Shown: positions 28,536 to 37,713 of the stretch, one piece after another
How positions within the stretch are numbered: the first letter of the stretch is position 1
Layout of the letters: every line of letters begins with the position of its first letter
Program-made: the position numbers and the translations under genes
Assembly: GCA_002722955.1 (NCBI GenBank)
Contig: PBMZ01000214.1
Location: 1 to 53,218 of the forward strand
Direction of reading: 5' to 3'
DNA: 53,218 nt
Source of the DNA: Planctomycetaceae bacterium
GTDB taxonomy: Bacteria > Planctomycetota > Planctomycetia > Planctomycetales > Planctomycetaceae
The notes under the pieces: model-generated
What the model was told of the DNA's origin: nothing
The model's database searches: none
Seen by the model: the letters and a program-made list of their open reading frames with translations, nothing else

Positions 28536-30221
28536 TTATTCGGCAGCGGGCTTCTTGACGATTTGGAGTTTGCCTGAATCGATGACGTGCTTCAGACCAA
28601 CTTTGTCCAGCGTGGCAGCGAGGATAGCACCGACAGTGGTGTTCTTGAGGCTTAGAGTTAGCTCGGAATCGAGAACTTCCTCGCCCAATTTTTCTTCCTC
28701 ATACTGGATCGGGATGCCTGCCATCTCTTCGATTTGGAGAAGCATCACGCGTAGCGACGTTGGTTTGGCTTGCAGGAACTCTTGGATTGGCTGCTCCAAC
28801 TGGGCGTCGACATCGACCAAGTCTTCCGGTGCGGGCTCAACCGGTTCGAGCTTCGATGGGTCGACCTTTGGCAAAACTGGATTGGGATCGTTGTCATCGC
28901 CTGGCGGATCGGCTTGGGCAACCACAGTCTTCAGTTCGGCTGATGGCGGCTGATCACCGGGCTCTCCTGGCACGCTCTTATCCAACGGAAAGCCATCTGC
29001 GGCAGCAGCCATCCGGCGAACGACTAACGGATCGACTTTCTTCGAGACGAATCGCACACTGCCGTCGGCCATCAAGACATACATGCCATCGTCTTGGCCT
29101 GTGCCAAATCCGTCGGGGCCATTGATGTACGGTTCTTTGTTGAAAGACCGAATCGTCGCGTCACCCCCGGCGGCCCAAGAACCCAGCCGCCTGTTGACAC
29201 CCGCGATCATCATGGTGTTCGAGGCACCATCGCTGATTTCCTTGGGCTGTAGCTTTCGACCGTAGCCGAACACGCCAGCTCGCGGATGTCCAGTTGGCAA
29301 CGTTGCGGCATCCTCGCCGACGCCAGCGACGCCGACGTAATGCGCTGCCGGGTAACCCGTGTCGCTAACAATCCCCGCAACGCTCGGGTTGTGGAATTCG
29401 GTGAATTTCTGCCGCACGAATCGATCATTCAAGGGGTCGTTCCAAGGCCGATCCCAGAGGGGCTCGATCCGCGATTTCGGTCGCAGGTGAGTTGCCAGTT
29501 GCGCCATCCAGCTCAATTGCTTCTCGGCGGGCAAGTCGGAAGCTTCCGCCCACGGAAACGTGCCGGTGAACTGAGTGAAGTCGAGTATGTGCTTGCCCAA
29601 TTGCGTGAGTTGCCCATCGACGTTGCCTGGCTCTTCGACCGCAGGTGGTTCTTCTGTTGGCTTTGTATCGGCGATGGCTTCCTCGGGGATCGGTTTGGCT
29701 TCGGGCGATTCTTCGGGAAAGGTCTCGTTAGCAACGTCACCAACTTCCGTGTCCCTGCCTTCGGAATTCGAGGGTGTGAGGCTGATCGCTGTGATCAAAA
29801 CAACGGCTGTCGTGCCAGCCACCAACCAACCCAGGCGAGAGGGTGTCAGCCAGCTTGGTAGCTTGGCCGACGGTTTCGTCGCCGCGCTTTCTTCGAGGGC
29901 CTGCAATTCCGCCGGGCTATAGCGAGACGCTTTCTCTGTTGGATCGGACAGAGATCGATCTTGCAACTTTGAATCGGTCAAGGTATCCGTATCCAAGTCC
30001 TCGATATGACGGAATGTTTGCTTCTTCGTGGATTGGGACGCTTGGTCTTTGTCGGCCGTCACCTTTTCGGCGGTGATGGTATCCGGGGCGTGACCGTCGG
30101 GCGCGACAATCTCGAAGGGCTTTCCGCAATCGGGACAATTAACGGTACGTCCGAGATAGCTTTGATCTCGGATTCGCAACGTGGCGGAACAGTGGGGACA
30201 AGCGAACGATGTGGTGTGCAT
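28536..30221 (-). CDS. MJ0042 zinc-ribbon/DUF1559 membrane protein with STN-like tail
   Basis: The 561-residue protein begins with an MJ0042-type zinc ribbon (CPHCSATLRIRDQ then CPDCGKPFEI, residues about 8-37). An acidic linker follows, with a single membrane span near residue 135 (LGWLVAGTTAVVLITAISL). The middle is a DUF1559-type region common in planctomycete prepilin-like proteins, with the closing pattern DDGMYVLMADGSVRFVSKKV. The last 90 residues (SLRVMLLQIEEMAGI, LKNTTVGAILAATLDKVGL) resemble the secretin/TonB short N-terminal (STN) domain. It is anchored with the zinc ribbon inside and the DUF1559 region outside. The function is unknown. It is divergent from the SGNH-hydrolase gene. 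Confidence 0.85.
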   Translation of the reverse strand: MHTTSFACPHCSATLRIRDQSYLGRTVNCPDCGKPFEIVAPDGHAPDTITAEKVTADKDQASQSTKKQTFRHIEDLDTDTLTDSKLQDRSLSDPTEKASRYSPAELQALEESAATKPSAKLPSWLTPSRLGWLVAGTTAVVLITAISLTPSNSEGRDTEVGDVANETFPEESPEAKPIPEEAIADTKPTEEPPAVEEPGNVDGQLTQLGKHILDFTQFTGTFPWAEASDLPAEKQLSWMAQLATHLRPKSRIEPLWDRPWNDPLNDRFVRQKFTEFHNPSVAGIVSDTGYPAAHYVGVAGVGEDAATLPTGHPRAGVFGYGRKLQPKEISDGASNTMMIAGVNRRLGSWAAGGDATIRSFNKEPYINGPDGFGTGQDDGMYVLMADGSVRFVSKKVDPLVVRRMAAAADGFPLDKSVPGEPGDQPPSAELKTVVAQADPPGDDNDPNPVLPKVDPSKLEPVEPAPEDLVDVDAQLEQPIQEFLQAKPTSLRVMLLQIEEMAGIPIQYEEEKLGEEVLDSELTLSLKNTTVGAILAATLDKVGLKHVIDSGKLQIVKKPAAE

Positions 30222-30322
30222 CCTGGGGAACCGGGAATGGTTGGTTTAATTCGTCATCAGTCATTCATCATTGAAAAACGCAAGCCGCTTCAGTAGATAC
30301 AGCCAATCCCTGGCATCCGCTA

Positions 30323-30338
30323 TCTTATCCAGATAAGA
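30323..30338. promoter_or_regulatory. Palindrome TCTTATC-N2-GATAAGA in divergent promoter region
   Basis: A perfect 7+7 palindrome with a two-base centre lies in the 152-bp gap between the divergent MJ0042/DUF1559 and SGNH/TPR genes, 36 bp ahead of the latter start. It is a plausible dimeric regulator site. No neighbouring regulator gene supports a name. Confidence 0.3.
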
Positions 30339-30373
30339 GCCACGGTTCAAAAACATTGTGGTGATTCTTGATC

Positions 30374-32191
30374 ATGTCGGAAGTAAACAAACGACGATTA
30401 CTTTTGTTTCGCACAGTTGCGGTGCTGCTGGGGCTTGCTCCGTTTGTATTGCTGGAACTGATCTTGGCTGCCATGGATCGAGGAATGCCGCAAGATTTTG
30501 TCGATCCATTTGTTGGATTCAGCAAAGTCCACCCACTCTTCGAAGTCAACGAAGACGCTGAAGTTTACCGAACAGCCAAGTCGCGAGAAATCAATTTTGG
30601 CCGACAATCGTTTCTTGCCAAGAAGCCCGATAACGGATTCCGAGCCTTCGTTCTAGGAGGTTCCACGGTTCGTGGTCGCCCATTCCAAACAGACACCGCT
30701 TTCGCAAAGTGGGCCGAGTTGGAGTTGAGCTTGCGTGATCCAGATACGCACTTTGAATTCGTCAACTGCGGCGGCTTGTCCTATGCCAGTTACCGACTCT
30801 CGCCCATCTTGGACGAAGTACTGAGCTACGACCCCGATCTGATCGTGCTGGCAACGGGTCACAACGAGTACCTCGAAAACCGCACTTACGGACACATCAA
30901 GGATCGATCGGCGGCGCAGCGTTGGGTCGAGGACCATGTGTATTCGTTGCGAACGATCACGCTGGCTCGAAGTTTTCTTCACGGGGGTGAGGCCAAGGAA
31001 AAGACGGCTTTGCCCGAGGATGTCGATCCGCTGCTCGATAGCGAAAGCGGATATGAATCTTACCGTCGAGACGACCAATGGCGGTCTCGGGTGGCGCAGC
31101 ACTTTCGTTATTCGCTCGCCAGCATGATTGACCGCTGCCGAGAACACAACGTGCCCGTACTGCTGGTCAAACTTGGGACGAACTTGCGAGATTGCCCACC
31201 TTTCAAATCGGAACTGAATGAGTCGCTCGATGCGGATGCTCAAACGGAGTTCTTATCGGAATTTGAATCGGCTCGAAAATCAGAAGCGGAATCGACATCG
31301 GCCGCGTTGTCACTTTATCGCAAGTGTGAGTTGATCGATGCTGAGCACGCGTTGTTGAACTATCGAATTGCCCGCTGTTTGGATCGGCTGGGAAAACAAA
31401 AAGAGGCTCATAGCTACTACGTCAAAGCTCGTGAATCGGACATCTGCCCGCTCAGGATGACGACACCGTTGGCGGATGTGTTGGACCAGCTTCATACGGA
31501 ACTGAAAGTACCAATGATCGACGTCCCGACGCTGCTCGATCACGCCGCCGTCGGAAATATTGCTGGTCAGGAATCATACGTCGATCATGTTCACCCTGGC
31601 ATCGCCGTGCATCAAGCGGTCGGAATTGAGTTGGCCGCCGCTTTGAAGAGAGAACGGTTTCACGAAGACGGGTCGTCGCCTTCGATTGATAAACGGCGGG
31701 GCGAATGTTGGAAGCACCTAAAATCGTTGGGGCCCAATTACTTGCCCAACGGCAATCGACGAGTGGCTTGGTTAGAACACTGGGCTCGGCGGACAAAGCT
31801 GTTTGAAGACACCTTGCCGCGAGATACACAAGGCTACTTAAGATTAGGGCACAAGTGGCTCGGTTTCGGCCAATTCGAACAAGCCTGGGGTTCGTACAAG
31901 ATGGCGATTCGAGAGGACCCGGCCAGCGTTGACGCTGTGATTGCTCATTCGCACCAGTTGTATGAAGTTGGCCAGTGGGACTTGGCGAGAGAATTGCTTG
32001 GATGGATCGGCGATTTGCAGCTCAGCAAGAAGCAGTCGGCCGAAGTCATCGCAGCGAAAGTTGTGTTGTTGTTTTCGCTCGGCGAAGTCGATTCGGCGCA
32101 AGAGTTATTCCAGGCTACGCAAGCGAGTACATTGGATCAGAAATCTTTCTGGCACAAAGACTTCCAAGCAATCGCTTCGAAATTACAGTAG
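30374..32191 (+). CDS. Membrane-anchored SGNH/GDSL-like hydrolase with TPR tail
   Basis: The 605-residue protein starts with a single hydrophobic span (TVAVLLGLAPFVLLELILAA, residues about 13-32), then an extracytoplasmic SGNH hydrolase domain. Block I reads FVLGGSTVRGRPF (Ser nucleophile in GGST). Block III reads LATGHNEYLE, where GHNE replaces the usual GxND. Block V is YVDHVHPG, giving the Asp and His of the triad. The C-terminal 150 residues look like TPR helices (YLRLGHKWLGFGQFEQAWGS and QLYEVGQWDLARELL). SGNH enzymes cleave esters, often acetyl groups on polysaccharides; the substrate here is unknown. ATG 30374 is preferred to TTG 30368. Confidence 0.82.
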   Translation: MSEVNKRRLLLFRTVAVLLGLAPFVLLELILAAMDRGMPQDFVDPFVGFSKVHPLFEVNEDAEVYRTAKSREINFGRQSFLAKKPDNGFRAFVLGGSTVRGRPFQTDTAFAKWAELELSLRDPDTHFEFVNCGGLSYASYRLSPILDEVLSYDPDLIVLATGHNEYLENRTYGHIKDRSAAQRWVEDHVYSLRTITLARSFLHGGEAKEKTALPEDVDPLLDSESGYESYRRDDQWRSRVAQHFRYSLASMIDRCREHNVPVLLVKLGTNLRDCPPFKSELNESLDADAQTEFLSEFESARKSEAESTSAALSLYRKCELIDAEHALLNYRIARCLDRLGKQKEAHSYYVKARESDICPLRMTTPLADVLDQLHTELKVPMIDVPTLLDHAAVGNIAGQESYVDHVHPGIAVHQAVGIELAAALKRERFHEDGSSPSIDKRRGECWKHLKSLGPNYLPNGNRRVAWLEHWARRTKLFEDTLPRDTQGYLRLGHKWLGFGQFEQAWGSYKMAIREDPASVDAVIAHSHQLYEVGQWDLARELLGWIGDLQLSKKQSAEVIAAKVVLLFSLGEVDSAQELFQATQASTLDQKSFWHKDFQAIASKLQ

Positions 32192-32286
32192 CGTTCTGGA
32201 GTGCAGCACCAAGACTCGCGTTAAGAACACACCTCTTATGCGGTTGATTTCGGCGACACCTACATAACTCGTCGGATTAGAGACTC

Positions 32287-32676
32287 ATGCCAGAATCATC
32301 GCTGCGTCAAGTTCCCATTCATGTCAACTGCCAGTCGGATGCCAGGGTAAACGACTTATCAATCGCCTTGAAAGAATTGAGGACGATCAAAGATGTCTTG
32401 GATTGGTGCCTCGAGCAAACTCCGGCACGCGCGATCGATGAAATGGTCACACAAGACGAATACACGCACGACTTCATTGTGGCGTTCGACGAGGATTGCT
32501 ACTTGGTCTTCGACACAACGTGATTCGGCAAAGTGGTGGCGGTCGCCATCTGGGAAAAGAAACCAACAATCGCTGAGTTACTTTCAAAGCGAGTTGAGGA
32601 TGGTTGGACCCCAACTGCTTCAGCCTTAAAAGGAGAACCTCGCCTTCTTGGCCATGTTTGTAAGCTTGTAGAGTAA
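32287..32676 (+). pseudogene. Small conserved-looking gene with an in-frame TGA
   Basis: The frame opens at ATG 32287 (MPESSLRQVPIHVNCQS) and stops at TGA 32521-32523 after DCYLVFDTT. It then stays open for 50 more codons: FGKVVAVAIWEKKPTIAELL, KRVEDGWTPTASALKGEPRL and a TAA at 32674-32676. The downstream part reads like real protein and contains an ALKG element. The TGA is one transition from CGA (Arg). I do not recognise the family. The gene is about 129 codons if read through, with no signal peptide. It lies between the SGNH/TPR gene and the PQQ propeller. Confidence 0.6.
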
Positions 32677-32772
32677 CGCGATTACGCGAACAGCCTTGCA
32701 GCCAAATCTGCATCCAGTCATCATTCTTGGTACGGACACAAATTGATCAATTACATTGTTGGAGAAATCGGA

Positions 32773-34035
32773 ATGAATAGGCGTTTACAAATGGTTGCGG
32801 CAAGTCTCTTGGCTACATTCGTCGCGGGGCAAGTTCTAGCCGGCGACTGGCCGTCCTGGAGGGGCCCGAATCGTGATGGTATTTCGTCTGAAACAGGCCT
32901 TTTGACTGAATGGCCAGAAGGCGGCCCGAAACTCTTGTGGCAAGTCGACGGACTCGGCGGCGGCTACAGTAGCCTGGCCATCGCGGATGGAAAGATCTAT
33001 ACGATGGGACGTCAGGGCGGGGGCACTCATTTGATCGCGCTGAATCAAAAAGAAGGCGAAAAACTTTGGGCGACTTCGGTGGGTGGCGGCAACCCCAATT
33101 GCACTCCAACCGTTGATGGCAGCTTGGTGTATGCACTTGGCCGTGACGGCGACTTGGTCTGTGCGGACGCACAAGCCGGCAGTGTTGTCTGGAAGAAGAA
33201 CTTTGGCAAGGACTTCGGTGGCAAGATGATGTCCGGTTGGGGTTACAGCGAATCGCCACTGGTCGATGGAGACCTCTTGATTTGCACACCAGGCTCCGGC
33301 GACGCGTACATCGCCGCACTCGACAAAACCTCGGGCAGGGTGATTTGGAAGTCCGGCCCTACCGATGCCGGCTTCAGCCGAGGTCGCGACGGCGCCGCTT
33401 ACTCATCCGTAGTCGTCAGCAAAGGCGCTGGCGTGAAGCAATACATTCAATTGAACGGACGCGGTGTTTTCGGCGTGCGTGCTTCTGATGGCAAGTTCCT
33501 GTGGTCTTACAACAAGATCGCCAACGGCACGGCCAACATTCCAACCCCGATCATCAAGGGCGATTACGTGTTTTGCTCAACCGGTTACGGAACGGGCGCC
33601 GCATTGTTGGAATTGAAAAAGACCGACGATGGCGTCAGCGCCGAGGAAGTCTACTTCTTGCCGGCCAATAAGTTCCAGAACCACCATGGCGGTATGATTC
33701 TTGTCGGCGACTACATCTTCTGCGGACACGGTCACAACAAAGGTTTTCCGCTGTGCATCGAAATGATGACCGGCAAGAAAGTCTGGGACGGCGGCCGCGG
33801 TCCCGGTGCTGGTTCCGCGGCGATTTTGCAAGCCGACAACCATCTTTATTTTCGCTATGAAAATGGTGTGATGGCACTGATCGAATCGACACCTGCAGAG
33901 TATAACTTGAAGGGCTCGTTCCGCATCGCCACGGCCGACAGAAAGACGCGTAGCTGGCCGCATCCTGTGATTTCTGACAAAAAACTCTATCTCAGAGATC
34001 AGCAAATTTTGCTCTGTTACGATTTGGCCAAGTGA
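32773..34035 (+). CDS. Exported PQQ-type beta-propeller protein (BamB-like)
   Basis: The 420-residue protein has a signal peptide (AASLLATFVAGQVLAG) followed by repeated PQQ-like blades: WPSWRGPNRDGISSETGLL, LIALNQKEGEKLWAT, LVCADAQAGSVVWKKNFG, YIAALDKTSGRVIWKSGP and VRASDGKFLWSYNK. Such planctomycete propellers are structural or electron-transfer-related; no quinone-binding dehydrogenase active site is evident, so calling it an enzyme is not justified. ATG 32773 has GGAG nine bases upstream, while the longer frame from 32743 has no site. The stop overlaps the next start (TGATG), indicating translational coupling with the second propeller. Confidence 0.9.
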   Translation: MNRRLQMVAASLLATFVAGQVLAGDWPSWRGPNRDGISSETGLLTEWPEGGPKLLWQVDGLGGGYSSLAIADGKIYTMGRQGGGTHLIALNQKEGEKLWATSVGGGNPNCTPTVDGSLVYALGRDGDLVCADAQAGSVVWKKNFGKDFGGKMMSGWGYSESPLVDGDLLICTPGSGDAYIAALDKTSGRVIWKSGPTDAGFSRGRDGAAYSSVVVSKGAGVKQYIQLNGRGVFGVRASDGKFLWSYNKIANGTANIPTPIIKGDYVFCSTGYGTGAALLELKKTDDGVSAEEVYFLPANKFQNHHGGMILVGDYIFCGHGHNKGFPLCIEMMTGKKVWDGGRGPGAGSAAILQADNHLYFRYENGVMALIESTPAEYNLKGSFRIATADRKTRSWPHPVISDKKLYLRDQQILLCYDLAK

Positions 34036-35353
34036 TGTCTAAGATCGCTCTTGTAACGACTGTCGTCTTTTGGGCAACAACACTTTCGGCGGATGAGTTG
34101 TCTTATCCACCGAAGTTGCCCAATGGCGACACCGTCGTCACAAATTCACCGGATGCGTTTCGACGTCCGACTGGTCCAATCAGTTCGGACGTCTTGCTTC
34201 CTAAAACGGCACCGTCTGTCGATTTTGCTTACTACCCCGAGCAAAACTATCCAGGGAATCCATGGTCCGTTTGGGGTGACAGCCTAGCTGTGAACGGAAA
34301 GTACTACTCGGCCATCGGCGACCACCGAGCCCCTCAAGGCAACGCTTTCTTGTTCGAGTACGATCCAGAGACGAAGAAGTTTCGCACGCTCGTTGATGTC
34401 AAGAAGGCATTGAACTTGCCCGAGGGGCATTATGTTCCTGGCAAAATTCACAGTCGCATCGATCTTGGTAGCGATGGTTGGTTGTACTTCGCGACGCATC
34501 GCGGCTCGACCCGAGTGACCATCGACAAGTATCACTACAAGGGTGACTGGATCATTCGCCATCACCCGAAGACTGGCAAGACCGAGATTATCGCTCAAGG
34601 TCCCGTGCCGAAGCACTGCATTCCCACCAGCGTTTTGGATCCCGAGCGGCTGATCTTTTACGGAGGCACAGCGGCCGGGAATCGAGTCGATCCCGTGATG
34701 TTCTTTGCCTACGACATTCGTAAGCGCAAGGTTTTGCACACCGCTGAGAATGGACCATATCGTTATTTGATTTATTCACGCTCAACGGGCCGCGTTTATT
34801 ATGTGAACAAAGACGGCGGGCAACTGATGCGCTACGATCCCGCCGATGGCAAGCCGCCCGTTCCGATCACTGGCAAGATCGGGCTGAGAGCCGCGACGCA
34901 AGAAACACTCGATGGTTTCGTCTACACTGTGTCGACGCGACGAGATGGATCGCTTTGGCGGTTTAACACCAAGACCGAAGAGATCGAAAACCTCGGTCTG
35001 GCAAAAGTTGGGACGCAGGACTACATCACCAGTATCGATGTCGGTCCGACGGGGCGTTACCTGTACTACACGCCGGGAGCACACGGAGGAAGTCAGAAGG
35101 ACGGCACTCCCATTATCCAATTCGACACGAAGCTGCGCCAAAAAAAAAAGTCGTCGCGTTTCTGCATCCGTTCTATCAAAAGAAGTATGGATACACATTG
35201 CTGGGAACATTTGGTTCGGCCATCAACGAGACCGGCGACAAACTCTACGTCACCTGGAACGGCAATCGAGGTGGTATGGATGGCCGCGGGCGTTATCCTT
35301 TTGACACCTGCGCGTTAACAATGATCCACTTGCCAAAACCGGCCTCACGCTGA
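34035..35353 (+). CDS. Exported beta-propeller protein with a frameshift at an A10 run
   Basis: The protein has a signal peptide (ALVTTVVFWATTLSA) and a propeller-like body: YYSAIGDHRAPQGNAFLFEY, KIHSRIDLGSDGWLYFATHR, YLIYSRSTGRVYYVNKDGG and YITSIDVGPTGRYLYYTPGA. At 35140-35149 there is a run of ten As. In the starting frame translation goes on to a stop at 35318 with low-quality sequence (SSRFCIRSIKRS). In the next frame the sequence continues sensibly as VVAFLHPFYQKKYGYTLLG and GGMDGRGRYPFDTC to TGA 35351-35353. Eleven As (or eight) would join the two. Slippage during transcription, a homopolymer error or a real lesion could explain it. ATG 34035 overlaps the stop of the upstream gene. The function is unknown. 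Confidence 0.75.
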
Positions 35354-35453
35354 GTTCCCTGGTGTTGACGGCGACGGGACTCATTGACGCAACCCGTTTT
35401 GGCCGATATATTTACATATGCTGATATGAACTCGGTAGACGAGGAAGATGCCA

Positions 35454-36776
35454 ATGAACGGCTCCCAACAATTCTGCGACGGTGTTTCTCGACGTTCCCT
35501 AATCCAAGCCGGACTAGCTAGCACGATCGGCTTGTCGATGCCGGAACTTCTGCGTCTGCAGACAATCAGCGCCGAGACAGGAACCACAAAACAAGATACA
35601 GCAGTAATTTACGTCGAGATGGCAGGCGGTCCAACTCAGCACGAGACCTACGATCCCAAGCCGAATGCCCCGATCGAGTACCGCGGTCCGATGTCTCCGA
35701 TCAAGTCGAACGTCGACGGCATCGACTTCTCGGAATTAATGGTCGAACAGGCCAAAATCGCTGACAAGCTGGCCGTGATCCGTTCGATTTACCACGATTC
35801 GGGCAGTCATGGGACCAGCAGCCATATGACTCAGACGGGCTATTATCTGCGGGATCGACAGAATCGCGAGAATGAAATGCCCTGCATCGGCTCGATCACC
35901 GCCCGCGTTCGCGGAGCGAATGAGCGAGGTTTGCCGGCGTTTGTCTCCTTGCCCCAAAGCATGAGATTTGGCCGCGCCGCATGGCTGGGTAAGGGCTACA
36001 ACCCGTTTTCTAGCGGGCGCGACGCTGATGACAAGAAGTTTCAAGTGCCGAACTTAACCTTGCTCAACGGATTGACCAGCGAACGACTCGGCGATCGCAA
36101 GGCCTTGCTAGAGGGCTTCGATGCCTCGCGGCGCACTGTCGACAATCACGGTGTTGCCGATGCCATCGACCGTTTCACCAAAGACGCTTTTGAGATGGTG
36201 ACCGGTGACAAAGCCCGCTTGGCGTTTGACATTTCGCAAGAAAAGGAAGCCATTCGAGATCAGTACGGCGTGAACAAGATCGGGCAAAACATGCTGCTGG
36301 CTCGCCGCTTAGTCGAGGCAGGAGTCACCTTCGTGACCGTTCGCGCCAACAGCTATGGAAGCTGGGATGATCACAACGGTGTGGAAAAACGCATGAAGGC
36401 CAAAGGCCCGCAATTCGATCAAGGCGTTGCTGCGTTGATCAGCGACTTGCACGAGCGAGGAATGGCTGAACGAACCATGGTTGTGTGCATGGGCGAGTTT
36501 GGTCGCACGCCGCGCGTCAACAAAAACGCCGGCCGCGATCACTGGGGACGTGTCATGAGCGTCGCCTTGGCTGGCGGCAACATTCGCACGGGTGTCGTTG
36601 TTGGTTCATCTGACCACGTGGGTGCCGTGCCTCAAGATCGTCCGTATCGTCCCGAGAATGTACTCGCCATGCTTTACCGACACTTGGGAATCGACCCGGC
36701 AATGAAATTCAACGACCCGTCCGGTCGACCGCGATACTTGTTGGAAGAACGCGGCTTGATCGATGAACTGGTCTAG
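35454..36776 (+). CDS. DUF1501 family Tat-exported protein
   Basis: The 440-residue protein is a second full-length DUF1501 member with a Tat-like leader (VSRRSLIQAGLASTIGLSMP). Landmarks are VIYVEMAGGPTQHETYDPKP, IRSIYHDSGSHGTSSHMTQT, TVRANSYGSWDDHNGVE, VCMGEFGRTPRVNKNAGRDH and LAMLYRHLGIDPAMKF. His and Asp residues in DHNG, GRDHWG and SDHVGA are likely metal ligands on the alkaline-phosphatase-like fold. ATG 35454 lies nine bases after GAGG and is preferred to ATG 35448, which is too close. No DUF1549/DUF1553 partner is adjacent. The following alpha/beta hydrolase starts three bases after its stop. Confidence 0.92.
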   Translation: MNGSQQFCDGVSRRSLIQAGLASTIGLSMPELLRLQTISAETGTTKQDTAVIYVEMAGGPTQHETYDPKPNAPIEYRGPMSPIKSNVDGIDFSELMVEQAKIADKLAVIRSIYHDSGSHGTSSHMTQTGYYLRDRQNRENEMPCIGSITARVRGANERGLPAFVSLPQSMRFGRAAWLGKGYNPFSSGRDADDKKFQVPNLTLLNGLTSERLGDRKALLEGFDASRRTVDNHGVADAIDRFTKDAFEMVTGDKARLAFDISQEKEAIRDQYGVNKIGQNMLLARRLVEAGVTFVTVRANSYGSWDDHNGVEKRMKAKGPQFDQGVAALISDLHERGMAERTMVVCMGEFGRTPRVNKNAGRDHWGRVMSVALAGGNIRTGVVVGSSDHVGAVPQDRPYRPENVLAMLYRHLGIDPAMKFNDPSGRPRYLLEERGLIDELV

Positions 36777-36779
36777 CTG

Positions 36780-37691
36780 ATGAAACGCAAGCTGCTTGTC
36801 GTCACGGTCGGGTTCTTTGCGTTCATCGTGATTGGCGACTTCATCTATTCGCAGTACGTGTTGTACCGTTGGCGGCAATGGGAAGCGGGTATCGTTCGTG
36901 ACGAGGATGGAATTCGAGAAGGCTGTCGGCCGTTTTACGTTGGCCCACGAAGTAGCAACACCGCAATCTTGATGGTGCATGGCTTTAGCGACAGCCCGCC
37001 CATCTTTCGCACAATGGCCGAGAGGCTTGCCAAATCAGGCTTCCGCTGTCGGGTCATGCGCGTCCCCGGTTTCAGCACACACCTGACCATACACGCCAAA
37101 TTGACAACCGCCGAATGGCGATCCGCGATCGACCGTGAAGTCCGCACCTTGCGCAAGCGCCACCAGCGCGTGGTGATCATTGGCCATTCACTCGGTGGCG
37201 CACTCACCATTCGACACATTTTGGAACATCCGGAATCTGCTGATGCCGTCGTTCTCTTAGCGCCGCTATTGGCAGTCTCGGATGAGCGAGCTCCCGTGCT
37301 TTCGTCGCGGAGCTGGTATGAAGCTGCCGGCTTTGCCTTGAACTTCACAACGGTGATTCAGAACACGTATCCAATCGACGGGTACTCGGACGAGGCCCGT
37401 GACTTTGCTTATCGAGAGGTCTTTGTTCCTCGACGCATCTACGACAACTTGTTCGAGATTCTTGACAGTGTCGAAGGTCGAGCGGGCGAGATTCAGACAC
37501 CGTTACTGATGGCAGTCAGTAATCAAGATCATGTCATCAATTGGAAAGTCGACGAAGAGTTCTTCGAAGACCTTCGCTCAAAGCCCAAGAAACTAATTTG
37601 GCAGAATGAGGCAGGCCACGCAATTCCGCTCGATACTGGTTGGCGTGAACTGACCGATGAAATTGTCGAGTTCATCGGTCAGTCCGAGTGA
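36780..37691 (+). CDS. Membrane-anchored alpha/beta hydrolase
   Basis: The 303-residue protein has an N-terminal span (LLVVTVGFFAFIVIGDFIYS) that should anchor it with the catalytic domain outside. The hydrolase core has HGFSDSPPIFRTMAERLA near the oxyanion strand, the nucleophile elbow IIGHSLGGALT (Ser about 138), an Asp in SNQDHVINWKVD and the catalytic His in NEAGHAIPLD. It resembles lysophospholipase or carboxylesterase members. The substrate is unknown. The three-base gap from the DUF1501 gene indicates co-translation. It ends 22 bp from the convergent DUF5989 gene. Confidence 0.88.
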   Translation: MKRKLLVVTVGFFAFIVIGDFIYSQYVLYRWRQWEAGIVRDEDGIREGCRPFYVGPRSSNTAILMVHGFSDSPPIFRTMAERLAKSGFRCRVMRVPGFSTHLTIHAKLTTAEWRSAIDREVRTLRKRHQRVVIIGHSLGGALTIRHILEHPESADAVVLLAPLLAVSDERAPVLSSRSWYEAAGFALNFTTVIQNTYPIDGYSDEARDFAYREVFVPRRIYDNLFEILDSVEGRAGEIQTPLLMAVSNQDHVINWKVDEEFFEDLRSKPKKLIWQNEAGHAIPLDTGWRELTDEIVEFIGQSE

Positions 37692-37713
37692 TTTGAAAAT
37701 CAGCTCGGCCCAA

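Noticed and set aside
16529..32676. Internal TGA codons as recoding (TGA read as Trp, or selenocysteine)
   Set aside because: Many genes here end normally with TGA, one of the internal stops is TAA, one gene also needs a frameshift, and no SECIS-like hairpin was seen next to the stops.
32773..34035. PQQ-dependent alcohol dehydrogenase
   Set aside because: The protein is too short, with no vicinal disulfide or calcium/lanthanide active-site motif; it is only a propeller.
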